Shown piece after piece: positions 51,287 to 60,176 of a DNA stretch of 64,000 nucleotides. Every line of letters begins with the position of its first letter. Positions within the stretch are counted from its first letter, which is position 1. The notes below the pieces were generated by a model. The model saw only the letters and a program-made list of their open reading frames with translations. It did not search any database and was not told where the DNA came from. A program made the translations under genes and the position numbers. Source of the stretch: Xiashengella succiniciproducens (GTDB lineage: Bacteria > Bacteroidota > Bacteroidia > Bacteroidales > Marinilabiliaceae); assembly GCF_023674465.1 (NCBI RefSeq), contig NZ_CP098400.1:2942801-3006800 (forward strand), read 5' to 3'.

Positions 51287-52831
51287 TTAGTCAATGACCA
51301 AAGTAATTGATCCTAATGAGCGACGACGTCCGTCTGGTCCCATCGCCTGAATATCCTGAATCATAACTCTCTGTCCTCTGGACAAGGATCGCATCATATC
51401 TTTCTGCTCCTGCGTAAACAAGTTATTGTTCGACTTGGCATCAACCAGGTAACCATTCCTTAGGATTGCCACAGTAAACTCAGTAACTTTAAATTGAAGG
51501 TCAAACTCAAAGTCTTCCATATCTGCAACAACTCCAAGCTGTGCTAGTAACAAAGCTTTAGGAATTGCACCATCCCTCTGATTATTAACCTTTGCAACCG
51601 GGTCAGGTATCCTACGGATACGAAAATTCTTCTTTCCAAGGTTACGTGCAGTAGTGCCATTTACCTTAGCAGAAACAGAAATCACAGCTTCACGTCCTGC
51701 GGTACCGGGGGCCGGTTCTACAATATAACCACCACCTCTACGGGTAATCTTACCGGTGTTTATAGTAACATTTAGATTCTCACTCGGGATACCTGGAACT
51801 GATATTTCAACCGGGTTCTCAATACCCTCGTAGAATACGTTCATCTTTGTCGGAGAAATCACAACATTGGGAGCAGAAACCAGGTATTTACCCTGAATTG
51901 GAAAATGACGGTCTGTACCATCAGGACCTTTAATTATAACATCACCTTCCCATGACTTCTCACCTACATTGGATGCAGGCACCCTGTAAATACCACGACC
52001 ACCAATAGTCTGCAACTCTGTGCCGTTGATTGTTACAATAGGGGGCTGGGTCGTATCACGACCAGCAACCATAATCTCTGCATAATATTCATCACCTTGA
52101 ATCACATAATCCGAACGCTGTAAAACCAACGCTTCAATGGAATTAAACTTGAATGCATCCTCATCTATACCAATAAATAGCCTGTTTACAACATCCGATT
52201 CCATATTTCTAACTGATGTCTGGATCTGGCTTAATATTGCCATAGAAGCAGCCATCGGGATGTGTTCAAACTTTTCACTCTCCCAAGACCTGTTGTCAGG
52301 ATTATGCTCAGGATCCTTTGTTGAAAGAACCTTTTCAATATTATCCCTAAACTTGTCATCATCAACAAAACTCTTCAGGAGTTCCCGGTACTCATCTATC
52401 ATCCCCTTCAACTCCTTACTCCTGGCAGCATTCCTTTCAGTTATCATCAACTGGGCGGCAATATCCTGATTACTTACCGACGCATAATTCTCTGGCGTGG
52501 CTTCAGGACCATCGGCAGTTCTTACAAATAAGTATTTCAAACTGTCAATATGGCTTACCAGAGCATCTGCCTTCTCCTTAATCTGAAGACTCTTCTGCAG
52601 ACTTGTCTCCACCTTACTTGGGTTGGTAGCATGAGCCTGATAAAAATCATCATACAAGGAAGCATTTTTTCTCTCTACTGATTCCTTGGCCTGAAGAATA
52701 CTTCGATCAACCAGAAGAAATGCATTCAATAATTCACCTGATACGTTCAAGGCAAGCATAGCAGTCAGCATGAGATACATCATGCCTATCATTTTTTGCC
52801 GCGGCGTTTCAGGACAGTTACCACCAGACAT
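51287..52831 (-). CDS. gldM: Type IX secretion motor protein GldM
   Basis: Forms, with GldL, the proton-driven inner-membrane motor of type IX secretion and gliding. The 514-residue protein has a short cytoplasmic N-terminus (GNCPETPRQKMIGMMYLMLTAM), one membrane helix (about 12-34), and a long periplasmic part: helical domain (about 40-220) then several beta domains (about 225-514, with GGRGIYRVPASNVGEKSWEG and FYEGIENPVEISVPGIPSEN). The membrane glutamate-containing stretch (NVSGELLNAFLL) is present. It lies between gldL and gldN with 32-34 bp gaps. Confidence 0.96.
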   Translation of the reverse strand: MSGGNCPETPRQKMIGMMYLMLTAMLALNVSGELLNAFLLVDRSILQAKESVERKNASLYDDFYQAHATNPSKVETSLQKSLQIKEKADALVSHIDSLKYLFVRTADGPEATPENYASVSNQDIAAQLMITERNAARSKELKGMIDEYRELLKSFVDDDKFRDNIEKVLSTKDPEHNPDNRSWESEKFEHIPMAASMAILSQIQTSVRNMESDVVNRLFIGIDEDAFKFNSIEALVLQRSDYVIQGDEYYAEIMVAGRDTTQPPIVTINGTELQTIGGRGIYRVPASNVGEKSWEGDVIIKGPDGTDRHFPIQGKYLVSAPNVVISPTKMNVFYEGIENPVEISVPGIPSENLNVTINTGKITRRGGGYIVEPAPGTAGREAVISVSAKVNGTTARNLGKKNFRIRRIPDPVAKVNNQRDGAIPKALLLAQLGVVADMEDFEFDLQFKVTEFTVAILRNGYLVDAKSNNNLFTQEQKDMMRSLSRGQRVMIQDIQAMGPDGRRRSLGSITLVID

Positions 52832-52865
52832 ATTCTATTCTCCTTTAGGTTTTAAAATAATCTGT

Positions 52866-53825
52866 TTATTTACCGCCCCCACTCATCGCGCTCAACATGT
52901 TGCCATAAATTGTATTAAGCTCACTAAGAGTCTTAGACAGGTTGGCAACCTCCTGCTTGTATAGTTGGGTATCAGCAACAGACTGGTTTAGATGCTTGCT
53001 AATCTCAGTAAGACTATGGGCAAGTTCCTGTGATGAACTAACCTGTGCATTGATGCTGGAAAGTTGAAGTTCATAAGCAGAATTCAAAGAAGCCAACTTT
53101 TGATTTGCTTCAGCAAGGCCCTCAGTATACTTTTGTCCATCAGAAGCTATCTTATTCACCTGTTGGCTCATAGATTCGCCTATTGCCTGATATGATTTAA
53201 CAAGGTTCTCACCTGTTGACTTAATTGTTTCTATAAAGCCGCTTCCAGTCTTAGTAAGTTCCTCAGAGAACTTAGCACCACTTTCAGCAACGATCTTAGC
53301 TGTTGATTGATAACTTCCGGCAAGGACTTCAGCAGATTGACCCAGGTTTGCCTGAACCGTAGACAGATCACCCACACTTTTTGCAGCCGACTTCATAGTC
53401 TCAAGATAAGCCTGAGTGGCTAGACTGGCATCATTCAACTGGGAAAGCCCACTGGCTGTGTCCGACAGTTTCTTCAGACCCTGACCTAATTGCTCAACTG
53501 TTGAAGCATCTATGGAACCTGACTGTATCAATGCAGCCAATTCACTTCCACCGCCGCCGCCACCACCTACATTGTATCGTGGTTCCAGTCCAACAAGTTC
53601 AGGGAATACCAGACTCCAGTCAGGCATTTCATGCGGAGGCTCAAAAGCTGAAAGAAAAAATATTACTGCCTCTGTTCCCAGACCGGCAATCAACATATAA
53701 CTAGCACCCGGAAGGTGAAGAATTTTCCATAATGCACCAAGGATAGCAACAGAGGCACCAATGCCATATACCTTGGCCATAATCTTCTTATAGAGGGGGC
53801 TAGCAAAAAAACCACTTCCACTCAT
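52866..53825 (-). CDS. gldL: Type IX secretion motor protein GldL
   Basis: Inner-membrane partner of GldM in the proton-powered rotary motor. The 319-residue protein has two N-terminal membrane helices (about 18-36 and 41-60), the second with a conserved glutamate (GLGTEAVIFFLSAFEPPHE). A glycine run (VGGGGGGGSELAAL, about 86-99) is followed by a long helical cytoplasmic tail (about 100-315) rich in Ser, Ala and Gln. It is longer than the 215-230 residues of Flavobacterium GldL and closer to Porphyromonas PorL. It lies between gldK and gldM. Confidence 0.95.
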   Translation of the reverse strand: MSGSGFFASPLYKKIMAKVYGIGASVAILGALWKILHLPGASYMLIAGLGTEAVIFFLSAFEPPHEMPDWSLVFPELVGLEPRYNVGGGGGGGSELAALIQSGSIDASTVEQLGQGLKKLSDTASGLSQLNDASLATQAYLETMKSAAKSVGDLSTVQANLGQSAEVLAGSYQSTAKIVAESGAKFSEELTKTGSGFIETIKSTGENLVKSYQAIGESMSQQVNKIASDGQKYTEGLAEANQKLASLNSAYELQLSSINAQVSSSQELAHSLTEISKHLNQSVADTQLYKQEVANLSKTLSELNTIYGNMLSAMSGGGK

Positions 53826-53857
53826 GACTTTAAATCTTTTAGTGTGGGCGAATTAAG

Positions 53858-55189
53858 TTAATTTCCAATATAATCGCGGATACACCTGAATCCAATATAG
53901 GACTTGGCTGAATCCTGGTATTCATATGTGCGTGTGCTGTTTTGAAGGAAAAGTGCAATATCCTTCCATGAACCTCCACGGATCACCTTACGCTTCATTA
54001 CATGATGGTCACCGGGCAGTGCATTGTACTGATAGGTTGGGCTGATATCGTGCATAAACACTGGTGAAGATTCATCAAAAGCACTTGAAGTCCACTCTGC
54101 AACATTACCTGCCATATCATACAATCCGAAATCATTTGGATGAAAAGAGGCCACATTCATCGTATACATACCACCATCATCTCCGTACCTACCCCTCAAA
54201 GGCTTGAAGTTGGCCAGGAAGCATCCTTTATCATTACGTGTATAAAGGCCACCCCATGGGTAAATATTGTTACTCAGTCCGCCACGTGCAGCATACTCCC
54301 ATTCATACTCGGTTGGCAGACGATAATCCATTACCGGAGGCTGACCCTTAGATGTCAGGAAGTTGTTCAGCAACTGAGAACGCCATACGCAAAAAGCATT
54401 AGCCTGCTTCCAGGTAACACCCACTACAGGATATTCATCAAAGCCAGGGTGCCAGAAATACATTTCAGTCCAAGGCTCATTAAATGAATAAGTAAAGTCT
54501 GCTATCCAAACCAATGTGTCAGGATATACATTTACCCTATCCTTTAGGATGAAAGCTGAGCGATCATTTATAGGAATAATTTCCCCAAACTGATTTGCAA
54601 CTTCTCCTTCGTATGAGTTTGTTTCAAAATTATAACGATTAGTACGCTTTGCAGCTTGTTGCAGATCAACCCACTCGTAATCATAGTTCAGCTTACGTGT
54701 GTCAATCTCTTTCCTGTTGAAGAATCTTTCATTCTCAGGCAGGAAAAGTTCTTCAAGGATCTCAGCATACTCCTCGTTGTCCCATTCTAATCTGGATTTC
54801 CAGTTAATCAAAGGAACATCTAGCGGATTTCCAAATTCATCCTCGGTGAAGAGAAACTCTTCCTCGAATTGCTCACCCAGCATACGGCGAGCTATACTGT
54901 CACGTACCCAATATACAAACTGGCGATACTCACTGTTTGTGATCTCAGTCTCATCCATCCAGAATGAGGGGATAGACAAGGTTCGAGTTTGGGTCGTCAT
55001 TGAATTTGACAGGTCCTGGTCATTCAAGCCCATATTAAAACTTCCTTGTGGAATGAAAACCATTCCGAAAGGATCAGGCTCATAGAATGATCCACGACGA
55101 GAAACTCCAACGAGCTCTCCATTTCCGGCATTCCCACAACCGGATAAAATCGTGAGTAAAACGATACCAAGGGCAAGTACTTTTTTCAT
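53858..55189 (-). CDS. gldK: Type IX secretion lipoprotein GldK
   Basis: Outer-membrane-associated lipoprotein forming the periplasmic ring of type IX secretion with GldN. The 443-residue precursor has a lipobox cysteine (LTILSGCGN, C18) and a formylglycine-generating-enzyme-like (SUMF1) fold: MVFIPQGSFNMGLND, FWMDETEITNSEYRQFV, YPVVGVTWKQANAFCVWRS, YRLPTEYEWEYAARGG, FGLYDMAGNVAEWTSSAF and RGGSWKD, ending IGFRCIRDY. The fold is structural here; the enzyme activity of the parent family is not expected. It heads the gldKLMN cluster, 50 bp after the PorP-like gene. Confidence 0.95.
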   Translation of the reverse strand: MKKVLALGIVLLTILSGCGNAGNGELVGVSRRGSFYEPDPFGMVFIPQGSFNMGLNDQDLSNSMTTQTRTLSIPSFWMDETEITNSEYRQFVYWVRDSIARRMLGEQFEEEFLFTEDEFGNPLDVPLINWKSRLEWDNEEYAEILEELFLPENERFFNRKEIDTRKLNYDYEWVDLQQAAKRTNRYNFETNSYEGEVANQFGEIIPINDRSAFILKDRVNVYPDTLVWIADFTYSFNEPWTEMYFWHPGFDEYPVVGVTWKQANAFCVWRSQLLNNFLTSKGQPPVMDYRLPTEYEWEYAARGGLSNNIYPWGGLYTRNDKGCFLANFKPLRGRYGDDGGMYTMNVASFHPNDFGLYDMAGNVAEWTSSAFDESSPVFMHDISPTYQYNALPGDHHVMKRKVIRGGSWKDIALFLQNSTRTYEYQDSAKSYIGFRCIRDYIGN

Positions 55190-55239
55190 AGTCTTCGAAT
55201 ATTCTTAATCAGTACTGTTATAGTCAATTTCTTATTTGT

Positions 55240-56316
55240 TTACAAAAACCTAACACTCTTATATCGCTTATCTCTCTTTTCAAGGGAGAGATCAAATGAA
55301 TACCCTAACATTATTTCATGGGTACCGTTGCTACCCGCTCTACTCAGGTCAGAGTTGCTTATATCATAACAATAACCAACCCTTATTCCATTAGAAAGCT
55401 CAAACCCTGCCATCACTGCCCAGGCTTCCTCAAGCCTGTATGTCACTCCTCCCCAGTACCTGTCCTGCCAGTATAGTTTTACATTCATATCTGTCTGCCA
55501 GGCAGGCCCACTCTTCTTTACTAATATTGAAGGCCTTAGCTCTATCGGATTCTCTATAAACTGATAGAAATAGCCAGCCGTGAGGAAAAAAGAACGTGGA
55601 ATATATACGTTGAGCTGATCATTAAAGTTTGCATTTGGAGCAAATAAATGTAAAAAAGATATGCCGGCATAAAAGTCAGGGTGAATAAAACTCACACCAA
55701 ATCCCGCATCCGGCGTTATCGCCGTCTGCTTACTTTTAGACACTACAGGATCTGTTTCTGAATGATAATTACTATCTGATGGTCTGAACACCAGTTTTGT
55801 ACCGTCAAAGGCACTGTTTACAAAACCTACACTCGCCCCAATACTCAGTAAAGACTCATCCAAAAAGTAATGTCTGGAAACAAGACCACTGACTGTGAGC
55901 GTATTTGCAAAACCGGCAACATCATTCATTACTATCAGCCCCACACCACTTTTACTGCCCAAAATATTCATCCCCATATCACCCCCGAAAACCGTTGTTC
56001 TGGGAGCATCATCCATACCTACCCATTGGCTCCTGTCCAGTGCAGTCAGATTAGTTCTGCCGGTGCTTCCAGCAAACGCAGGATTGTATACAACCCTGCT
56101 AAACATATTCTGACTAAACTGAGGTTCATATTGTGCCAATGCCTCGTAATTCGTGCAAAATAAAATAAAAAACACAAAAGAACCAGTACACAACAATTTT
56201 AAATAGGAACAGCTACCTTTAGCTGCATATTTCACGTCACGAAAAAAGAACTTCCGTAAAGCAATCAAATGCACCTTTAAACCGCTACTGTACTTGATTT
56301 TGGACACTAATTCCAT
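55240..56316 (-). CDS. PorP/SprF family type IX outer-membrane protein
   Basis: Predicted outer-membrane beta-barrel that anchors cell-surface or type IX substrates, as PorP/SprF proteins do. The family pattern is clear: AQYEPQFSQNMFSRVVYNPAFAGS just after the signal, ALDRSQWVGMDDAPRTTVF, GVGLIVMNDVAGF, HYFLDESLLSIGASVGF, and a C-terminal GVTYRLEEAWAVMAGFELSNGIRVGYCYDI segment. The predicted signal core (LLCTGSFVFFILF) starts only near residue 42, so the ATG at 56316 gives a long basic lead, and the true start may be a non-ATG codon inside it. It lies between the arginase-like gene and gldK. Confidence 0.9.
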   Translation of the reverse strand: MELVSKIKYSSGLKVHLIALRKFFFRDVKYAAKGSCSYLKLLCTGSFVFFILFCTNYEALAQYEPQFSQNMFSRVVYNPAFAGSTGRTNLTALDRSQWVGMDDAPRTTVFGGDMGMNILGSKSGVGLIVMNDVAGFANTLTVSGLVSRHYFLDESLLSIGASVGFVNSAFDGTKLVFRPSDSNYHSETDPVVSKSKQTAITPDAGFGVSFIHPDFYAGISFLHLFAPNANFNDQLNVYIPRSFFLTAGYFYQFIENPIELRPSILVKKSGPAWQTDMNVKLYWQDRYWGGVTYRLEEAWAVMAGFELSNGIRVGYCYDISNSDLSRAGSNGTHEIMLGYSFDLSLEKRDKRYKSVRFL

Positions 56317-56333
56317 ATACGTAAACTTATTCT

Positions 56334-57542
56334 TTAAAGGTTACATTTTTTATCCGGGGTAGGGTTATTTTTTTTATCTTCTTTTGTAATTGTAGAATGC
56401 TTTACAAACATCCGCCACCATCTGGGTGGAGGCTCATTCCTTAATGCTGCCCTATAGTCTTCCCGACCACATGATATCCATTTGTTATCAGGAGCTGGAG
56501 ATTTAACCCACCATCTGTCATTAGAGGTATTGCGACAAAAATACAACTGCTCGTCAAAGGCCTCAACAGGAACCACATACTTCCTGTAAGTGCCTGATGC
56601 TTCATCGGGCTGATCCGCAGCTCTTCCAGCAAATCCATCCAGAAAATGCCATACAAGCTGACCAGCTAACATGGCATTATTGTCTCCACTATCGCCTACA
56701 GGCATTTCAAAAATTCCTGTAATTCTTACATTATGACAGAGACCTGCATAACGAAGTATCCTGCACATCTCAAACGGTTCAATACCATGACTACTAATAA
56801 GGTCATTGCCAAACTGAGGCTGATACCTCATCATCCTATAGTCAAGACTCAAAACATTAGCATCACGAATCAAAGGCTCTACACGATGAAGATTTCCCCC
56901 CCTGATATCCCCCAGCCTTACGTATTCATAAAAACGTGAACTAAGGAAGTCAAGTTGAGAAACCGCTGTAAGATAACTCTGAATACCGAAAACTGTAACA
57001 TCCTCTATTGCCTTATCAAATTCACTAATCAGGTAACCCAACCAGGTCCGCGAAGAGAAATCATCATCCTCGGTATCTATATCAAGCATCGCATCGCCAA
57101 CTGATAGATTTATCGATTTATTTCCACTTCCGGAGATTAAGCCTTTTGTCATTGGCAGGGAAAGGTCCTGACTCCCTCCGAGCACAATCACGCTTTTGCC
57201 ATGTTCGATAAACCAAGCTACAGCCTCCTCAAGAGCAAGATACCTGTCATTCAGACTGCTACCTCTCAAATTACCGGCATCTCCTATCATAGGACAACCA
57301 GCTGGTGCAGCAAGCGAATACAAATATTTCCTTATCAAGTCTGGAGCTGAGCCACAATCTTTGTTGTCTGCAGAGTTGCGTGCCTCACCTGCTCCAATTA
57401 GTACAACACTAAAAGACGTATCCTTAAACCAGTCACTCTGACCCTTGTAAAAAGACACCTTGCCAGCAAGGCTTTCTCCTAATGGGATACCTGCTATTGC
57501 TGCGTTACCGTTCTTTTTATATGGCTCAAAATAATGGTCCAC
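56334..57542 (-). CDS. Arginase/formimidoylglutamase-fold protein with degenerate metal site
   Basis: A 402-residue ureohydrolase-fold protein. The usual manganese motifs are present in outline but altered: GGDHS reads GGSQD (122-126), DAHxD reads DAMLD (150-154), and SxDxD reads SLDYR (232-236). Of six normal ligands only D150, D154 and D234 remain; both histidines and one aspartate are replaced by Gln, Met and Arg. It is therefore unlikely to hydrolyse arginine or formimidoylglutamate with two metals. It lies 11 bp after topA and 17 bp before the PorP-like gene, on the way into gldKLMN. A structural or regulatory role in that locus is possible but not shown. Confidence 0.8.
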   Translation of the reverse strand: MDHYFEPYKKNGNAAIAGIPLGESLAGKVSFYKGQSDWFKDTSFSVVLIGAGEARNSADNKDCGSAPDLIRKYLYSLAAPAGCPMIGDAGNLRGSSLNDRYLALEEAVAWFIEHGKSVIVLGGSQDLSLPMTKGLISGSGNKSINLSVGDAMLDIDTEDDDFSSRTWLGYLISEFDKAIEDVTVFGIQSYLTAVSQLDFLSSRFYEYVRLGDIRGGNLHRVEPLIRDANVLSLDYRMMRYQPQFGNDLISSHGIEPFEMCRILRYAGLCHNVRITGIFEMPVGDSGDNNAMLAGQLVWHFLDGFAGRAADQPDEASGTYRKYVVPVEAFDEQLYFCRNTSNDRWWVKSPAPDNKWISCGREDYRAALRNEPPPRWWRMFVKHSTITKEDKKNNPTPDKKCNL

Positions 57543-57553
57543 ATCTATACCCT

Positions 57554-59965
57554 TTACTTTTTCTTCGTCCTTGCTTTGGGTTTAGCACTTGTCTTTGCCT
57601 TTGTCTTGGCTTTTGACTTTGCTTCCTTCTTGCCTCCAGATTTGGCATCACCCTCAGATACTATCTTCCGACAATCCTCTAGTGTCAATTGCGAAGCCTC
57701 TGTACCTTTGGGGATCTTGTAGTTAGCATTGTTAAAGCTAATATAAGGCCCCCATCTTCCATTGAGAATTTGCAATTCCGGTTCTTCTTCAAACGTCCTA
57801 ATTATCCTATTATTGTCTTTTTCCCTTTTTTCTTCAATTAATTCAATAGCCCTCTCAATAGAAATCTCCAGTGGGTCATCGACTCCTTTCTTAAGAGAGG
57901 TGAACTTACCATCATGTCTTATGTAAGGGCCAAAGCGTCCTACCCCCACCACAACGGTTTTACCTTCATATTCTCCTAGGGTTCGGGGTAACTCAAATAA
58001 TTTGAGGGCCTCCTCAAGAGTGATGGTTTCAATATGTTGACCCTTTACAAGGCTGGCAAAGACTGGTTTGTCATCCCCTTCATTGCCATCACCCAGCTGA
58101 GCCATCGGACCATAACGTCCAATCCTTACAGACACGGTCTTACCAGTGCGCGGATCGGTACCCAACACCCGTTCACCGCTATTGCGTTCTGACTTCTCAA
58201 GTGTCTCCTCCACTTTCTGGTGGAAGACTTGATAAAACCGGGCTATTGAGTCATTCCATTTCAATTCCCCTGCTGCTATGCTGTCAAATTCCTTCTCAAC
58301 CTTAGCAGTAAAGTCATAGTTTACTATATCTGGGAAATATCTTACAAGGAAGTCATTCACGACCATCGCGATATCAGTTGGGAAAAGCTTGGATCTCTCG
58401 CTTCCTGTAATCTCTGTAAGTGTCTTTGCAGTAATCTTTTCTCCCTTAAGGGTAAGAGAACGGACCTGTCGGGGAGTCCCTTCGCGGTCCTCTCTGACAA
58501 CATAACCTCTTTGCTGTATCGTACTGATAGTAGGAGCATAGGTCGAGGGTCGACCTATGCCAAGCTCTTCAAGCTTGCGAACCAGGCTTGCCTCTGAATA
58601 ACGGGGAGGTTTTTGCGACCAGCGCTCCTTAGCCTCCAGCATTCCACGTTCAAGCTTATCCCCCTTTTTCATGGCCGGGAGGAAACCTGGTGCTTCCTCA
58701 TCCTCCCTCTCATGATCGGTCGACTCAATATATACTTTCAGAAAACCATCAAATAATATTACCTCTCCCGATGCCTGGAAAACAAATGGCGAGCCACTGA
58801 CCTTAATATTTACATTTGTCTTCTCGATTTTCGCATCACTCATCTGAGATGCAATAGTACGTTTGTAGATCAGGTCGTACAAACGCTGCTCAGCTGCTGT
58901 ACCACTAATCGAAGGTTTATCGAGATATGTGGGACGGATTGCCTCGTGAGCCTCCTGGGCACCTTTGGAAGTAGTCTTGTATTTACGGGTCTTTACATAC
59001 TCCTCTCCCATTTCCTTCCTGATTTGATCAGCAGCCAACCTGATTGCAAAATCGGAAAGATTGACAGAGTCGGTACGCATGTAGGTAATCTTTCCCTCTT
59101 CATACAGACGTTGGGCAATAGACATGGTTTGCCCTACTGAAAAGCCAAGCTTGCGTGATGCTTCCTGTTGAAGAGTAGATGTTGTAAAAGGTGCCGCAGG
59201 CGATTTGACAAGAGGCTTGCGAACCACCTCATCAACTTCAAATGAAGCCTTCTTACAGTGCTCCAGGAATTCCTCTGCTTCCTTCTCGGTCTTAAATCGC
59301 TTGTTGAGCTCTGCCTTAAATTCATGAGTGCGTCCATCCTCGACTGTTACCATAAATTTGGCTGTCACTCTGAAAGAGGACTCAGACTGGAAACTAAAAA
59401 TCTCCCTCTCACGTTCAACCAACAGACGAACGGCCACAGACTGAACCCTTCCTGCCGACAACGATGGCTTAACCTTCCTCCAGAGTACCGGAGATAGTTC
59501 AAAGCCTACCAGACGGTCAAGCACCCGTCTGGCCTGCTGGGCATCAACAAGATTCCTGTCAATATTTCTGGGAGTTTGTATGGCGTTAAGTATAGCCGGC
59601 TTCGTAATCTCATGGAATACAATGCGCCGTGTCTTATCGGGCTTCAACTCCAAAACTTCAGCAAGGTGCCAGGCTATCGCCTCTCCTTCACGGTCCTCAT
59701 CGGAAGCAAGCCATACCGTATCCGATTTATTCACAAGGGTCTTCAGTTCCTTTACCAACTCCTTCTTTTCCGGGGCCACTACATACTGAGGCTCAAAATT
59801 CTTCTCAATGTCAATTCCGTAATCTTTCTTGGACAAATCACGAATATGGCCGTAACTAGACTTAACTACGAAATCTTCACCAAGAAATTTTTCAATTGTC
59901 TTGGCCTTTGATGGTGACTCCACAATCAGAAGGTTCTTCCCCTTCCCTTTTCCTTTTTGCTCCAT
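57554..59965 (-). CDS. topA: DNA topoisomerase I (type IA)
   Basis: Relaxes negative supercoils. The 803-residue protein has the Toprim domain (about 11-150) beginning LLIVESPSKAKTIEKFLG, DEDREGEAIAWHLAEVL with the metal-binding acids, and the active-site tyrosine in EGKITYMRTDS (about 291-301). C-terminal topoisomerase repeats (RIGRYGPMAQLG, VGRFGPYIRHD, NGRWGPYISFN) stand in place of zinc fingers, and a lysine-rich tail (about 775-803) probably binds DNA. Length is typical for Bacteroidota. It is the first gene of a minus-strand run leading into the type IX genes. Confidence 0.97.
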   Translation of the reverse strand: MEQKGKGKGKNLLIVESPSKAKTIEKFLGEDFVVKSSYGHIRDLSKKDYGIDIEKNFEPQYVVAPEKKELVKELKTLVNKSDTVWLASDEDREGEAIAWHLAEVLELKPDKTRRIVFHEITKPAILNAIQTPRNIDRNLVDAQQARRVLDRLVGFELSPVLWRKVKPSLSAGRVQSVAVRLLVEREREIFSFQSESSFRVTAKFMVTVEDGRTHEFKAELNKRFKTEKEAEEFLEHCKKASFEVDEVVRKPLVKSPAAPFTTSTLQQEASRKLGFSVGQTMSIAQRLYEEGKITYMRTDSVNLSDFAIRLAADQIRKEMGEEYVKTRKYKTTSKGAQEAHEAIRPTYLDKPSISGTAAEQRLYDLIYKRTIASQMSDAKIEKTNVNIKVSGSPFVFQASGEVILFDGFLKVYIESTDHEREDEEAPGFLPAMKKGDKLERGMLEAKERWSQKPPRYSEASLVRKLEELGIGRPSTYAPTISTIQQRGYVVREDREGTPRQVRSLTLKGEKITAKTLTEITGSERSKLFPTDIAMVVNDFLVRYFPDIVNYDFTAKVEKEFDSIAAGELKWNDSIARFYQVFHQKVEETLEKSERNSGERVLGTDPRTGKTVSVRIGRYGPMAQLGDGNEGDDKPVFASLVKGQHIETITLEEALKLFELPRTLGEYEGKTVVVGVGRFGPYIRHDGKFTSLKKGVDDPLEISIERAIELIEEKREKDNNRIIRTFEEEPELQILNGRWGPYISFNNANYKIPKGTEASQLTLEDCRKIVSEGDAKSGGKKEAKSKAKTKAKTSAKPKARTKKK

Positions 59966-59988
59966 TGCAGCTAGGCATTATTACATGA

Positions 59989-60008
59989 GCGGAATCAGCA
60001 GATTCCGC
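59989..60008 (-). promoter_or_regulatory. Hairpin at the predicted 5' end of the topA message
   Basis: GCGGAATC and GATTCCGC form an 8-bp perfect stem with a 4-nt loop, 23 bp before the topA start. A -7 box (TAAATTTG on the minus strand, 60013-60020) places transcription start at the first bases of this stem. Confidence 0.5.
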
Positions 60009-60012
60009 CGGG

Positions 60013-60020
60013 CAAATTTA
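60013..60020 (-). promoter_or_regulatory. Candidate -7 element of the topA promoter
   Basis: On the minus strand TAAATTTG matches TAnnTTTG; no clear -33 TTTG at 19 bp. Confidence 0.4.
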
Positions 60021-60176
60021 TAAAATATTAATTACTATGGCCTAAAATAAATCTAAGCTCCCTGTATAAACAAAATGAACGTACAAGGATGCAAAAACTT
60101 ATCTTTACCTTAGGAAAATAAAATATAGCCCTATATTTTCATAAATTTACCCCGGAAAATCTATTACTCAATAAAC

